From assembly GCA_025618425.1 (NCBI GenBank), contig CM046833.1, positions 31,555,833 to 31,619,832 of the forward strand: a stretch of DNA of 64,000 bases. The letters are read 5' to 3'. The translations under genes were made by a program, and so were the position numbers. The notes under the pieces are model-generated. The model saw only the letters and a program-made list of their open reading frames with translations, had not been told where the DNA came from and did no database searches. Below are positions 11,393 to 22,988 of the stretch, one piece after another. The stretch's first letter is position 1. Each line of letters begins with the position of its first letter. Source of the DNA: Heliocidaris tuberculata. Taxonomy: Eukaryota; Echinodermata; Echinoidea; Camarodonta; Echinometridae.

Positions 11393-11609
11393 ATTTATTA
11401 CGCATTGCGTAATTTACTCATTCACTTGTTAGTATTTGTATCAACTATTTTGTATGCATGATCAGGAGGAGATAAAGTGTTCAGGCTTTTGGGTTATAAA
11501 ATCTAAGGTCAAAGAGGTCAATTATGTAATTTAGGCTTTTTATTCCGTTATCACAATATTTCAAGAACAGTTTGAGCCATGAAATTAACTCAAGTTAGGC
11601 AGAGGCATA

Positions 11610-12260
11610 TAGGAGACACAGTTGCATTTATCTTGTTTTAAATATTATTCTTGCATGTGTGTGTGTAAACCTGTTGACTACTGAATTATCTAATTCCCAT
11701 AGGCTTAACACAGAGACCTTCCGGTTCTAGTAGGCAATGGGTGAATTTGTAAAGTTTTGCAGAATTGATAAATACAGCATCATGAAATGATCATCTTGGG
11801 TTTGACTTTGATATATTGTTTGATTTTTTTTAACAAACTTGTCTCTATCGATACAGCATAACCTATCCTTATTTTTGCAGAGTGTAGAAATTTCAGCATC
11901 ACTCTTGTCAATTCTCCGCACTTCCATCTCTTTTCCTTCCCACGCTCTGTCTCACTTTGATCTATCTCAAACTCTCAGTGTCTTGTTTTCTTTGCTATTC
12001 TTTCTTCTCTCTCTGTGTGTCTCTCTTCTTACTCACTCTTTCCTTTTTCTTCTCTCCCTCTCATCTTCTTTTCTCCCAATCTGACTCTCTTTCTCTCCTT
12101 CACTCTGTCCTCTTCACCTCTCTCAATCTGTCTGCCTTTCCCTCCTGCGCTCTCACTTTTGGATCTACTTCGCTCTCTTACACTTTTCTCTGTCTCTCTT
12201 TTTCCATTCTCTCCGTCTCTCTTTCCCTTATTCTATTTTGATCTCATAGTGTCCATATAG
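11610..12260. other. Intergenic, with a CT-rich simple tract
   Basis: 11910-12235 is pyrimidine rich (CTCTCT, TTCTCTC). Frames over it are low complexity. No gene seen. Confidence 0.6.
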
Positions 12261-12505
12261 AGGTGTTGTGGTCTAGTGGAGAAGTCCCCGGACTGTGAAC
12301 CACAAGGTATGGGGTTCGAATCCCTGGTGTCTTTTGGCAAGACATTAATCTGCATTTGCCACAGTCAACCCAGGTGAGGTAAATGGGGTATCTGGCAGGA
12401 ATTAATTACATGCACCGTAAGAGCAGCCATGCTAAAGCCAGGGTAATAATTGTGGAGCGCCAGGAGTGTCAAGTCTGACAGGCATGTGCGCTATACAAGA
12501 ACCCA
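12261..12505 (+). mobile_element. tRNA-derived SINE, copy 1
   Basis: The head has an A box TGGTCTAGTGG (12269-12279) and a B box GGTTCGAATCC (12313-12323) with tRNA-like spacing. A body follows with TTTTGGCAAGACATTAATC, extending to about GCGCTATACAAGAACCC. It abuts a pogo-like MITE. Confidence 0.78.
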
Positions 12506-12684
12506 CTATAGTGGAAACTCGTTATAAAGAGCTCCAATATAACGCGATTCCTGATATACTGTAACAATGCAAATTTGCATGTCCTAGGTCTTTATGTTTT
12601 TACCCTGATATAAGGAAATTCCTGATAAAATATGTTCATTTTGATGGTCCCAAGGTCCTCGTTATAGTGAGTTTCCACTGTACA
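12506..12684 (+). mobile_element. pogo-like TA-flanked MITE, copy 1
   Basis: Begins TATAGTGGAAACTCGTTATA and ends TATAGTGAGTTTCCACTGTA. Inverted ends of about 20 bases, with TA at both sides. GTGGAAACTCGTTATA-type termini are typical of pogo/Tigger relatives. Confidence 0.7.
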
Positions 12685-12715
12685 TGTATTTTCATTACCA
12701 TTATGAATTATTCTT

Positions 12716-12899
12716 ACAATGGAAACTCAGTATAACAAGGTCCTTGGGGCCATCAAAATTACCTTGTTATAGCAGGAATCTTGTTATATCAGGTTAGAAA
12801 AAAAACAATAGAATATAAAGAGCTGGGACCAGGAATATTACCTTGTTATATCAGGAATATTGTTATATCAGACCTCTTTATACTGAGATTCCACTGTAC
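12716..12899 (+). mobile_element. pogo-like TA-flanked MITE, copy 2
   Basis: Begins ACAATGGAAACTCAGTATAA and ends TATACTGAGATTCCACTGTA. Shares CAAGGTCCTTGG and CCTTGTTATATCAGGAAT with other copies. Confidence 0.7.
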
Positions 12900-13463
12900 A
12901 TGTATTTCTTCTCTTGCATGAGCTTAAACAGTCCTCTTTTTGGGGGGTCACATTTTCTAATACACATTCTGCACTATTACTACCCACATAAGATGATAAA
13001 GAGTTTCAGACTGTAACATTAAGCACTGGAAAACTAGAATCTTTCGCAACAAGAAAATCTTGTGAATTGCAAAATAAATTGCCCTTTTCACGTAAAGAAA
13101 TGTGCTAATTGGTGGCATGAAACTTCCTTAAATCTGGACCACTGCTTAAAATTTTTGAAGCATGCAGAAGTTTTTGGTTTTACAAAATGAATATGTATTC
13201 AATGAGTATGATGGGATTTGATGATGAAGGTGTGCAGAAAATAGGAGAGGGAAAAAGTTGAAGGAATAAGTATGTAAGAGTCCAAGAAGAGAGGGAGTAA
13301 GAGAGAAAAAATAGATGGGAGAGAGGAAGAAAGGAAGATGAAAGAAGGAGGTAGGATGAGAGAGAAAGATATTTAGATATAAGAAAGACGAGACAGAAAG
13401 AGACACATAGATGGATGGTTAACAGAGACCAACAAGGAGAGAGAGCCAGAAAGAGATTACATA

Positions 13464-13680
13464 CAGTGGAAATATACCAAAACCTTGTTTATATCACATC
13501 TGGAAAACAATTGAAGAAGCAGGACTCGCAAAATTACCTTGTTATAATAGTAAGAGTTTGTTATGAAAGTGTTCTTTATAACGAAGTTCGACTGTATAAT
13601 GAGGACCTTGGGCCCATGAAAATTACCTTGTTACAGTATCAGGAATCTCCTTATATCAGGGTTTATAAAGTTGAGTTCTG
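13464..13680 (+). mobile_element. pogo-like MITE, two fused or broken copies
   Basis: TACAGTGGAAATATACC to AGTTCGACTGTA (13464-13596), then a further half copy with GAGGACCTTGGGCCCATG and CCTTGTTACAGTATCAG. Confidence 0.6.
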
Positions 13681-14040
13681 GTCATGTGATTGAATTGTGA
13701 AAGAAACTGTCTCAAAGCAATCGGGGAAAGGTTGATTATATAGCACATAAGAATTTGGTGTATGCTGTTAAGGTTTTGGAATTGCCAAAATAATAAGAAA
13801 TTGACTCAATCCTGCTGAGAGTCATATGCACTGCACACAGAAATGTGTATATGGGACTACACACAAATGTTTAGCCCGAACATTTCAGCTGTTTCTTGTC
13901 ATATTTTGAATGTTAGAGCATTTGAAGAGCAATCCTTTTCAGGGGACATATCTACTATGATTATCTTCCAAACTAACAAAAAGAATGAGAAAGCTCACAA
14001 ATTATATTTTACCTTTCCCAGAACTCAAGCTTCCCTTCAA
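13674..14040 (+). repeat. Interspersed ~360-bp repeat E, copy 1
   Basis: Shares ordered blocks with 23828-24185: GTGAAAGAAACTGTCTCAAA, ATAAGAATTTGGTGTAT, TATGGGACTACAC, CTTTTCAGGGGACAT and GAGAAAGCTCACA. Followed by a pogo-like end (14085-14142). Confidence 0.75.
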
Positions 14041-14297
14041 ACAAACTAAAGAACATAAAGACCTGCCACCAACAAAAGTGCCTGTTTACATCAGGAATCT
14101 TGTAATATCCAAGCTCTTTATAACAAGTTTCCACTGTATACAGCCGAAATATTTGTCATGTATTTTGGTAGGTCACATGGTGGCTTTAGTCACTGCCCAC
14201 TATAAGCTAATTAGCTTCCAGCAATTTGGGTTGGGGGAAGGGGGTTGCCAAATCTTACACCTCCTATTCAAAATATAACTTTGATTTATCTCTGCAT

Positions 14298-14303
14298 TTT
14301 ATT
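14298..14303 (-). terminator. Candidate poly(A) signal of the zinc-finger gene
   Basis: AATAAA on the minus strand about 335 bases after the stop codon. It is the only hexamer I noticed at a fitting distance. No transcript evidence is available. Confidence 0.3.
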
Positions 14304-14636
14304 CAAGACATGTTTAACAGCAAAACTAGCAAATGTGATTTTTTTTTTCTTTTTTTTTTTTTTTGCTTTAACTCTCAAAGTTTAATTCTACACCCCTCCC
14401 ATTAAAAATAGTAACGCCCCTGATGAGGACTGGCACACATTGTACACAAGCTAAAACTCTGTATTGACCAAGATTCATTTCACACCATCAAGTCCTTAAA
14501 TCTGACAAAACATGCTTCTGATATGGTGTGGGACTACAGAACACATTTATAGGCACAGGCATAGATTTAACAAGAGAATTGGTCCTTATTACTAAAATTC
14601 TAAACCAAAAAGTCAGTTATTTTTCAACCTGAGGGG

Positions 14637-15616
14637 CTATGTATGGCAATTCAAATGGCGTTTCAGTTGATCAGTCCTCTTAAAAGATTTACCACAGTGT
14701 TCACAAAGGTTCACACTCCCGACCTCGTGATATTTCATATGTCTGTTGTAATTACTACGGCAGGTGAATGTTGCATCACACTCCTCACATTGAATAGGTT
14801 TATCTCTACGATGGGATTCTAGATGTCTCTGCAAGCTACTAGGATACGCAAAGGCCCTTGCACAATGTGCACATGTGAAGGATTTCTCTTTAGTATGACT
14901 TCGCATATGGGTGACCAACAAGCTTCTTTGAACAAATGTCTCTGAGCAAGAGGAACATTCAAATAGCTTGTTGCGACAGTGCATCCTCACCTGGTGGTCA
15001 TCACGGTACTTCTTCACTGGGAAACCCTTGGTGCAGAACTCGCATCGGAAAATCTTTGCTGTTTCCGACAGCGGCATCAACCGATTTGGACCTGCATGTC
15101 TGGCTACGTGTCTGTCTAACGTATCCTTACTCACGAAGGCCCTATGACAGTGCGGACATTCTTCTTGTCTGGACAGGGTGTGTGTACGCAAGTGTGCTGT
15201 TAGCGTCCACCTCTTGGCAAATGTCTTGCTGCAATAGTCGCAGACAAAAGGCTTCTCCCCTCCATGCCACCTGTAATGCGAAAGCAGATGGTCTCGACGA
15301 CTGAACGTTTCCCCGCACATTTCGCATCGATGCTCTCTTGCACCAGTGTGAACAGTCTGGTGTCTTTGAAGGTGTTCCCTACGGCTGAAACTTTTGCTGC
15401 ATGTAGAGCACACGTGGGGTCTGTTCCCAGTGTGCGTTTTTCTATGCCGTGTTAAGCTGCTTCTATCCAGGCAGGATTTTGAGCATATGTCACATGTGAA
15501 TGATGAAGTTTGATTCCCTTGCTTATGATGAGGATGTTCCATCAGTTGTACTGCTTCTGTCAAGTCACTAGGATTGATGCAAGGTGATGGAGTTTCAAGC
15601 TCTGGACAAACGTTCC
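14637..15616 (-). CDS. Zinc-finger gene, exon 2 (ten C2H2 fingers)
   Basis: 980 nt. The acceptor is CCTCTGAAG after an 18-T run on the coding strand. The frame is open to TAG at 14637-14639. The finger cysteine pairs begin, in order, at CDICSK, CSTCSK, CEMCGE, CDYCSK, CPHCHR, CEFCTK, CSSCSE, CAHCAR, CEECDA and CEHCGK. No frameshift or missing ligand is seen, so all ten fingers should fold. Confidence 0.92.
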
Positions 15617-16022
15617 CTTCAGAGGATCCAATGGGACAAGCAAAAAAAAAAAAAAAAAAGTTTATTAGGTTAATGAAAGGTACAAAAACATTTCATTTGA
15701 TCAAAAGCTTTGGTGAACTGACATAACGTTTCTGGATAGAACGACACGTCTTAGCGACAATTATTCTGTGCTTGATTTCTAACACTTGATAAATTCTTGA
15801 TTGTTTCCTCTACATTGAATAAGAAGGTGTAAAATATGTATGTTCCAGGACAAGAAACTAAGATTAAAGTTTACCTAGCTTTACCTACAGTAACTTACCA
15901 TCTGAGGGGCCATCCTTTCCTGGAGACTTGGGTGAAAGGTCATCGTCAGGATCATCAGGTAGTATCTCACTCCAGCAATCTTCATGTGCCATCTCACTGC
16001 TATGTGGAGAACTTTGAGACAT
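14637..16022 (-). CDS. Ten-finger C2H2 zinc-finger protein, complete, two exons
   Basis: Exon 1 (15899-16022) and exon 2 (14637-15616) join in phase 1 to give 367 residues from an ATG at 16022 to a TAG at 14637. The N terminus is acidic and Ser/Pro rich (SEILPDDPDDDLSPKSPG). Exon 2 carries ten C2H2 fingers of the form C-x2-C-x12-H-x3-H; finger 6 has H-x4-H. Only a few linkers approach the canonical TGEKP (THTGNRP, HGGEKP). A longer linker separates fingers 5 and 6. The last finger ends six residues from the stop. The family normally binds DNA in the nucleus as transcription regulators. No KRAB, SCAN, BTB or ZAD domain is visible. I cannot name an orthologue. The upstream leader or promoter region carries a 32-bp tandem repeat. 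The bare open frame in exon 2 would start at a TTG, so the spliced start in exon 1 is preferred. Confidence 0.9.
15899..16022 (-). CDS. Zinc-finger gene, exon 1 (start exon)
   Basis: 124 nt from ATG (16022-16020) to the donor G|GTAAGT. It encodes MSQSSPHSSEMAHEDCWSEI, then an acidic stretch and SPKSPGKDGPSD. The phase-1 end matches the acceptor of exon 2 exactly. Acidic Ser/Pro-rich N termini of this kind often act as activation or protein-contact regions, but no known domain is seen. Confidence 0.8.
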
Positions 16023-16064
16023 CACAAGGCATTGTGTGGTTGTCATCATCTTGTATAGCTGTTA

Positions 16065-16293
16065 GCTTGGTGCATTTGGGCCTTATTTGAAAGTCTTGCT
16101 GTTATCTTGATGCCTTATTAGGAAGTCTTGACGTTAGTTGGTGCATTATCTGGAAGTCTTGCTGTTTAATAGGTTGGAGCATTATCTGAGAGTCTTGCTG
16201 TTAGCTTGGTTCCTTATCTGAAGGTATTGCTGTTTGGTTGGTGCCTTATCTGAAGGTCGTGCTGTTAGGTTGGCGCCTTATCTGAACGTCTTG
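16065..16293 (-). repeat. 32-bp tandem repeat in the zinc-finger gene leader or promoter
   Basis: On the plus strand the motif GTCTTGCTGTT recurs, with variants, at about 16093, 16125, 16156, 16192, 16224, 16256 and 16288. That is a spacing of 31-32 bases with one of 36. Each unit also carries a GCCTTATCTGAA-like half. It begins about 45 bp upstream of the ATG. Confidence 0.75.
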
Positions 16294-18831
16294 GAGTTCA
16301 TTATGAAGGATGCCATCTCAGAGAATATCTTTCATGGGATCTGCTTGATGTTAAACATACTCCTGCAGTAAGTGAGTGAAGTGCTCAGATGGATGAAGAG
16401 TGTAGAGGCAACAATAAACTCCTGGTGAATCAAACATAAAGTAAGACAGAATGAGCATTTATTATACTTCATAATCATATTGATATACATGTACTTCATT
16501 TCCATTGCTCAAATCTAAAATTTGCCAAGTAGAGATGTAGATCTTCATGTACATACATGAAGGCATTGTTTTAAAAACCTGCGGATCAAGAGAATTCATC
16601 TTGCAATGGAAATTCAGCAAAGGAAAATCGGCTGAAATTTCTTCAATTTGGACATGGTGTTGACCATGGATTTCCCTGCTAATATCAGAAGTTAAAGGAA
16701 ACCTCATCCCAAAGAATAAATCTAGGTATGCTAAAAGATGAATTTTATTCCAGCCTACTGATCTTCAATATTCCATACAAAAATGTACAAGAGATATGCA
16801 CATGAAAACGAAGAGCTCAAACAATGGGCGAGGTTATATTAACATAACCTTCTAGACCTACTCCTAAACCAGTATGATCATTGTGAAAAAACATACATGT
16901 AATTGCTGCCCCATAGTGCTGTACTATGCATACTGAAAGGGCGGGTAGCGTCGCGTTGACTGGACCCCCCCCCCCCCCAAGCCCCCATTTACCCCGAGGG
17001 GCATATGAGATTTTAAAAAAGAGAAATGGATGAATAAGATCAATGAATTATAATAAATAGTAGGCCTAAATCTACGATTAGGGGATAGATCTACTTTTCA
17101 CAGGAATTCCGGGGGGGGGGGGGGGGGGGGGGGGGGGAGGCTGTACTAGAATATCACTTAGATCTACCAGCAAGTTGTCTGGGAAAGTCCCTCTTGTTTG
17201 GCGACCAGCTATTGAGCTAAACCACTGATTCAGGAAATATGGAATTTTAAGCATGAAGTTTTGTCTTCATTATATTTTTCAGCTTTTTTTCTCTGCCTCT
17301 GACTCTGTAACTTACTGCTGGCGATGCTGCCCTCTCCGTGTGGAGAGAGGAAATCTGAATTTGTTTATAATTGTTGTTGGCAGTAGTACTAGTACAGTAG
17401 TCAGTAGTAGTAGTATAATACTAGGGGACAGCTATATCATATGTTTTCGCCATGACCATATTGGTGTGTGAGTACAAGGTTATAGTCCTTGTAGTTGTAC
17501 ACTGGATGAGTGCTATGACTTTGTGAGTGATGTTAAAAACTCAAATTTCGCTAGCATAACTAACATCAAACAACACACTTGGGACCGACATTTCATTCAT
17601 CCGTCCCCATTATTAACAATAACAATTAACATTAACAATTAACATAACGTAGCTGGAAATAGCTGGACTCATCATCACCAATCCATTAATAAATTACTTT
17701 TTTTTTCTATATTTGAGTTTTCGGCTTAACTATAGATGCAATACTGAAAGTGAAATTTTTTACCTGGCCTGAAGACTCACTTGGTCGGTGTGTTTTTCAT
17801 GTGATTTTGCCTTGGTAGCTAGCGCAGTCGTCCGAACAGTAGTCGTAAGCCCAATTCCCAAATATCTTAATAGTAAGACTCTAAGAGGATCGGGAAGATA
17901 GGACACTCCTCCCGGCCGCGCCCGGCCCCCGATTTTGTACGGGGTATCGATGTAACGGCGGCCCCGGTAACGGCCAGGGGATGGGCGCCCAATAGCGTTG
18001 GGTAGGTATAGGTAAACTGACGCATTGACTGTGTACAAACCATTTGGGGAAAATAACCCAGGGGGCCGGGGTAACGGGAAGGAAACTAGCGCAGCGTTTC
18101 ATCAAACCGTCATAAGTACTTGTACACTGAGTTCGCCGTATTGCATGTGTATGTGAACTTGATGCGTACAACACGATTAGCCGCTCATGGCTAGGGGGGG
18201 GGGGGGGGGGGAGGGGGGGTTAGGGGGGTTATGTTTTTAGTGATTCAGCTTTTTCCCTTGTAAATATGTTCTAAAGTTACATAACCTTGCCATTTCCTTG
18301 TAATCAGTTTTGTACATTATCATGTTCTTTTGTAAATGTTCTTCTCGATCTCGGTTGGCGGACTTTGGGATCTGCTTGTTTTGGGGATCTGCGCGCGTGT
18401 GACTGGATCGTATCTATAAATATAGCTAGATAGAGTTGCATCCATGTAACTCTATGATCGATCGCATCTTATTATCTTCCATGTTTTGAGTATGCGCAGA
18501 TCCTTGAAACACGTGGTCTCTTTGCCGGTCCGCCGGGATCGAGAGGTCCATCCTTCTCAGGGGCCCCACTCACAAGCATAGCTTTTTGGGGTCCCAATTT
18601 GCATCATGTTTGTGCGTCATGATTGCTATGTCTGGTGTTTTTTAAATAAATTGAATTGAATTGAATTGAATTGATATATAGGCCTACCCATTGAAACGCG
18701 CGTATTAAAATTAACACGCGTTTCATGCAATATGGGATGTCGGCGAAATGATGGTTTGATGAAACGATGTTCAGGCTATAGCGTCTCTATGAATTCAGAA
18801 TAGGGGAAATGCTTGAAAATTAATGAGGAGA

Positions 18832-18865
<34 letters not shown>
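16294..18865. other. Intergenic DNA, no gene seen
   Basis: Contains C and G homopolymer runs (16966-16978, 17110-17137, 18187-18210), a GC-rich patch at 17890-18075 (GGCCGCGCCCGGCC), and a hairpin at about 18688-18740. The GC patch is not linked to an exon. Confidence 0.5.
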
Positions 18866-18868
<3 letters not shown>

Positions 18869-19411
18869 GGGCGGATCTAGCTTTTTATAAAGGGTATGCG
18901 AGGGAGCGTAGCGACCGAGCCCGAGCGAGCGGAGCGAGCGAGGGGGGAGGGTGTGGGAGGGGGGTGTCCCCCCTCCCACAGTAGGGAGAATTTTTGAAAA
19001 TCTGTGTGTGAAAATGGCATTTTCTTGCATCTAAAACACCACTATTTTTGGTATAGAGGTCATTGCCAAATTAACCCCCCCATGAAAATTTGTAAAATTT
19101 AGTTGCATTTTCCTGCAATGTAAGGCCAGTTGACAACACAGATACAAAGAATTGGGGACCTTGGAATAAGCACTGTCAGCCTAATACTTTTATTATGAAC
19201 AGCTTGTCACTGATACTCACTGGCAAATCTCAGTCGAATATGATGGACTGGCAGAATAATAATAAAAAATAAAATAAATACATAAATAGAATAAAATAAA
19301 ATTACAAGTTTAAAAAAAAAGATAAGATAAAAAAAAAAAATGGTCCCCGGATTTTTTTCTTTGGGGGGGGGGGGGTTGCAACCCCCCAACCCCCCTCTAG
19401 ATCCGCTTCTG
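18866..19411 (+). mobile_element. hAT-like element inside a TA microsatellite
   Basis: 546 bp, ends CAGGGGCGGATCTAG and CTAGATCCGCTTCTG. Both flanks are TA-rich repeat, which hides the target duplication. Similar ends recur at 54070 (CAGGGGCGGATCTAGCC) and 56875 (CAGTGGCGGATCCAG), where I could not pair them with a second end. Confidence 0.65.
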
Positions 19412-20059
19412 TGTATATATAGATATATATATATATATATATATATAAATATATATATATCTTGCTTATTCGATCGCACGTCTCTATGCGAGCAGTTGAT
19501 GAAGAGGAGAAGAAAGAAGAAAGAGAAGAGGACGAGGAGGAAGAGGAAGAAGAGGAGGACCCCGGGGGGGGGGGGCACTCGAATTATATTTTGACGGGGG
19601 TGTGCCTCACGAATCCCCGAAAAGGGGGTCTAAGGAACTGACTTCAAGGTGTAAAATACGGGGTCTTGGGAACTATTATCTATTGGGCAGAGTGAAAAAC
19701 AGGGTCTAGGGAACTACAAAACTAACCTCGCTTTATCGGCGGTACACCTTCGCTATCGCAGGATCTCGGGACGGGCCGCGCCGGGGGCCGCGCCCGCGCC
19801 GTGTAGCGCTAGTAGCTAGCTAGCTGGAGCAGTTTTCAAGGCTCGCGCGACGAAAGGGCCTAGGGCGCGAGACCAGGTCGAGCGACCACTGCCTCCGCCA
19901 CGCTCCCGGCCGCATGCGAACGGATATGTTTCATAACGGGGGTCTTCAGAGCGGGGCTGAGCGGCTCCTGAGCGTATCTAGAGAACGGAAATCGGGGTCT
20001 GAAAAAGGGGGTCATCAAAGCGGCACGTCCCCGTACCACCAATATACGTGAGTGCCCCC
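19412..20059. other. Intergenic DNA with GC-rich patch
   Basis: TA repeat, short purine tract, poly-G, then GGGACGGGCCGCGCCGGGGG at about 19768. It resembles the CpG block before the 181-aa gene, but no gene follows. Confidence 0.5.
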
Positions 20060-20300
20060 CCCCCCCGGGAGGAGGACGAGGAGGAGGAAGAGGAAGAAGA
20101 AGTAAGAAGTAAGAAGAAAAAGAAGAAGGAGGAGGAGGAGAAGAAGAAGGAGGAGGAGGAGAAGAAGAAGAAGGAGGGGGAGGAGGGGGAGAAGGAGGAG
20201 AAGAAGAAGAAGAAAAAGAAGAAGGAGGAGGAGGAGAAGAATAAAAAGAAGCAGATCGAGGAAGAAGAAGAAAGAAAGAAAGAGAGAAAGGAAAAAAGTT
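20060..20300 (+). repeat. Purine tract, GAGGAA/GAAGAA repeats
   Basis: About 240 bases of A and G with few interruptions, next to a poly-C run. The long minus-strand frame across it (19860-20426) is low complexity only. Confidence 0.93.
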
Positions 20301-20490
20301 AAACAATTTGCCAGAAAAGCAAACTTTTAAGTAATAGCAAGCCGAAAATAAAATGCATGCATGTAAGAGGCAGGCGCGTAGTCGGGGGGGGGGGGCGATG
20401 GGGCGGTGGCCCCCCCCCCCCCCCAATCACCAACCCCCCAAAAAAAAATTGAAAAAAGAGCAAAAAAAGCGGGGGGAAGTGAGAGAAAAA

Positions 20491-20792
20491 AGCCTAAAAA
20501 GGTGCTACGAGCCATTATCTTTCTCTCAAAATTTGCTAAAACGTCAAAGTTACAAGCTTCGCGTGGAAAGGGGGAAACTCCCTCCTCCCTGCACCCACCC
20601 CTGTTACATACAGTGCATTATTTCGTCCAAATAACTGAAAAGTAGTCAGGGTGTCGAACTAATTTTTCGGCGCCTAAAAAAGGTGCTACGAGCCGTTATC
20701 TTTCTCTCAAAATTTGCTAAAACGTCAGAGCTTTCGCGCTTCGCGTGGGAGGGGGGAAACTCCCCCTTCTCTGCACCCACCCCCCTGGGGAG
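20491..20792 (+). repeat. Direct duplication of ~118 bp
   Basis: 20491-20610 and 20673-20792 share CCTAAAAAGGTGCTACGAGC, CTCAAAATTTGCTAAAACGT and CTTCGCGTGG. They sit inside a probable element whose ends read GCGCGTAGTC (20371) and GGCTACGCAGTC (20869). Confidence 0.75.
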
Positions 20793-21769
20793 CACGCTAT
20801 GCGTGCTCATCACCAATTTAGCATGCTTCGCGTGCTCACAACCGCCCCCCCCCCTAAAATTAATTCCTGGCTACGCAGTCAGTGATAAGAGGCACAATTG
20901 CATGTACATGCAAGTGGCTTGAAGTAGATGAAAGGAATTTTATCTTCATGTATGTGGCATACTTTATCTAGAACAATTCGCTATCAAATCTTTTATAGTC
21001 ACTTGAACTATACGTAGAAATGGGTTGCAAGCATATGCACCTTGGGTTGATTTCCTCATCTTGAATAGGGTGTTCATACAGTAATGATGATGACGATAAT
21101 CAATAATAATACTACTACTAATAATAGTAATATAGTAATAATAATATTAATAATAATACCTTTTATAAATAAATGCAAATCTGAAAGACACAAATCATGA
21201 TATTTAAACAAAGAAGATAAATAAACAGCTGAATTTAAATCTTTATTTCAAACATAAAAGGAGCATAATTTTTCTATCTCAGGAAACATTAAGAACTCCA
21301 CATGAACCTATTTTACTCTTACTGGGGATCTTGAATGAAAAAATGTAACTCATTGCTGGAAAAAAAGTCCTTACTTCTGAGTATTCAAAGAAGTCATTTG
21401 TCTACCGCTAAATAATAATCCTGATAACCAGCTAGGTACATGATTGAGGGCTTTGTCAAATCCATTAAGAAAACGATATCAACAGAAATTTGATGACATA
21501 CATCAAAGAACCAACACAAATATACACACAAGACTATGTACATCGGGCTTGTCCTATAATTTCCTCAGTTTCCTTTGCTTCTCTAACAGCTTCATTTATC
21601 ACACTATCAAACTCATCACAGTCATCATATTGCATTCCTAATTTTGAACAAGTTTTATTGCATTCAACAAACATTTTATTTTTCTTCCATTTTCACAAAA
21701 ATCACAAGATTACCATGAAATTTCTTTTTGTAGGATTCATGCATAGAACTAAGGTGGTGAAGTTTGTCC

Positions 21770-21917
21770 TGGGCCCTCTTGCATAAAAAGTTGCGATTAA
21801 ACGCAACTCAAAAAATTTAACGCAAGTCCCAAATACTCGATTCTGATTGGCTGGAAATTAAGTTGCGTTTAATTTTGTGAGTTGCGTTTAATCGCAACTT
21901 TTTATGCAAGAGGGCTC
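21770..21917 (+). mobile_element. Short fold-back element, type GCATAAAAAG
   Basis: About 148 bp. Ends GGGCCCTCTTGCATAAAAAG and CTTTTTATGCAAGAGGGC. The loop contains TGATTGGCTGG. A near twin lies at 26513-26660. Confidence 0.75.
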
Positions 21918-21974
21918 TGTCCCTCTAAGTCCTGAACCCTGTAATCTAGCTGGACCACAACTGACCCCATAATG

Positions 21975-22041
21975 CATCAGTGATTTCATCCTCATCGTTA
22001 ATATGTAGTACATATTAACGATGAGGATGAAATCACTGATG
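21975..22041. repeat. 67-bp perfect palindrome
   Basis: Two 33-base arms are exact reverse complements around a single central G. The arms begin CATCAGTGATTTCATCCTCA. It could form a cruciform or be a recent event. It lies between the first short fold-back element and MITE family C copy 2. Confidence 0.85.
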
Positions 22042-22250
22042 TATGTACACTCTTGACTTAATTCTTTTATTGTAAAATCACAACCCAACCAAGCCGTGAC
22101 AAGTGAATGAAACTTACAATGCATCTCAAGGTGTAATGCACCTTTAAAAATCAAGTTGTAATGCAGTATGAATACGGGGTGTCTAAAAAAAAATGCAACA
22201 ATATTTTGATTGACAATGCTACTCTACCATCCTAAAAGAAATTTTATAGG

Positions 22251-22468
22251 TTACTGTAAACGTGGAATATTTCGCGGTGTTGAAATTTTTGCGCACTTCG
22301 TGCGGCATGGAATGTGCGCGAAATTAAAATCGCGAATATTTTTTGTTTATGCATGCATGCTTTTGCCCATGAGCCTATCATGTCGGCGAAATTAAAAACA
22401 CGTGAAATTCACTTTACTCAGCCGAGCGCGAAAAATTAATCGTGTAAAAATTTCCACTTTTACAGTAT
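22251..22468 (+). mobile_element. TA-flanked fold-back MITE family C, copy 2
   Basis: TACTGTAAACGTGGAATATT ... AATTTCCACTTTTACAGTA. It contains the CGCGAAATTAAA-type internal motifs. TA at both ends suggests a mariner/pogo-type origin. Confidence 0.75.
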
Positions 22469-22988
22469 GTTGTAGCAGTATGTTCTAAACTTAAAGTTAG
22501 ATTATGTTACCACAACAACATTACCTACAAATTTTCATTGAGGATGGCTAAGTACTTTTTAAGATACTATAATTATCAATCAAAATCTTGTTGCATTTTT
22601 TTATGGAGACACCCTGTATAATGTATCTAATCAATATCTCTGTCACACTGCCCACTCTCTGTTTTACACAATACTCTGTCTTCTTCTGTCTCAACAAAAA
22701 TGAAAACCAAATCCTGGAACAGGGAAGAATAAAGAATATTCAAACAATGAAACAATGAATACAGTAGAAAAAAAATTAGTGGAGAAAGCAAAAGTTCACA
22801 CTAATGATCAATTTGTGGAAAACATAAATTCACAGCTAATGGACAAAAATATATTTCTACAAAATATCTGCAAGAAATTGGCCTTGGTATTAACACTGTA
22901 TCTGATACAATTGTAAATTTTTTCATGAATTAAAGTAGTACAAGACATTTACAATTCATTTTGTTCTTTTTTCTTTATTTATTTCAAC

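Larger units (their letters stand above)
10147..11609 (+). mobile_element. Outer element with TATGCCTC ends, interrupted
   Basis: Left end TATGCCTCCGCCCACCGAAGG at 10147 and right end GGCAGAGGCATA at 11598-11609 are inverted. Text between (AGGTCAAAGGTTGAAGGTCA) is shared by the two parts. The middle is the element at 10489-11392. Confidence 0.6.

Noticed and set aside
19860..20426. 188-codon minus-strand frame rich in Ser and Pro
   Set aside because: It is the complement of a purine simple repeat and homopolymer runs. There is no domain, and the composition is entirely low complexity.
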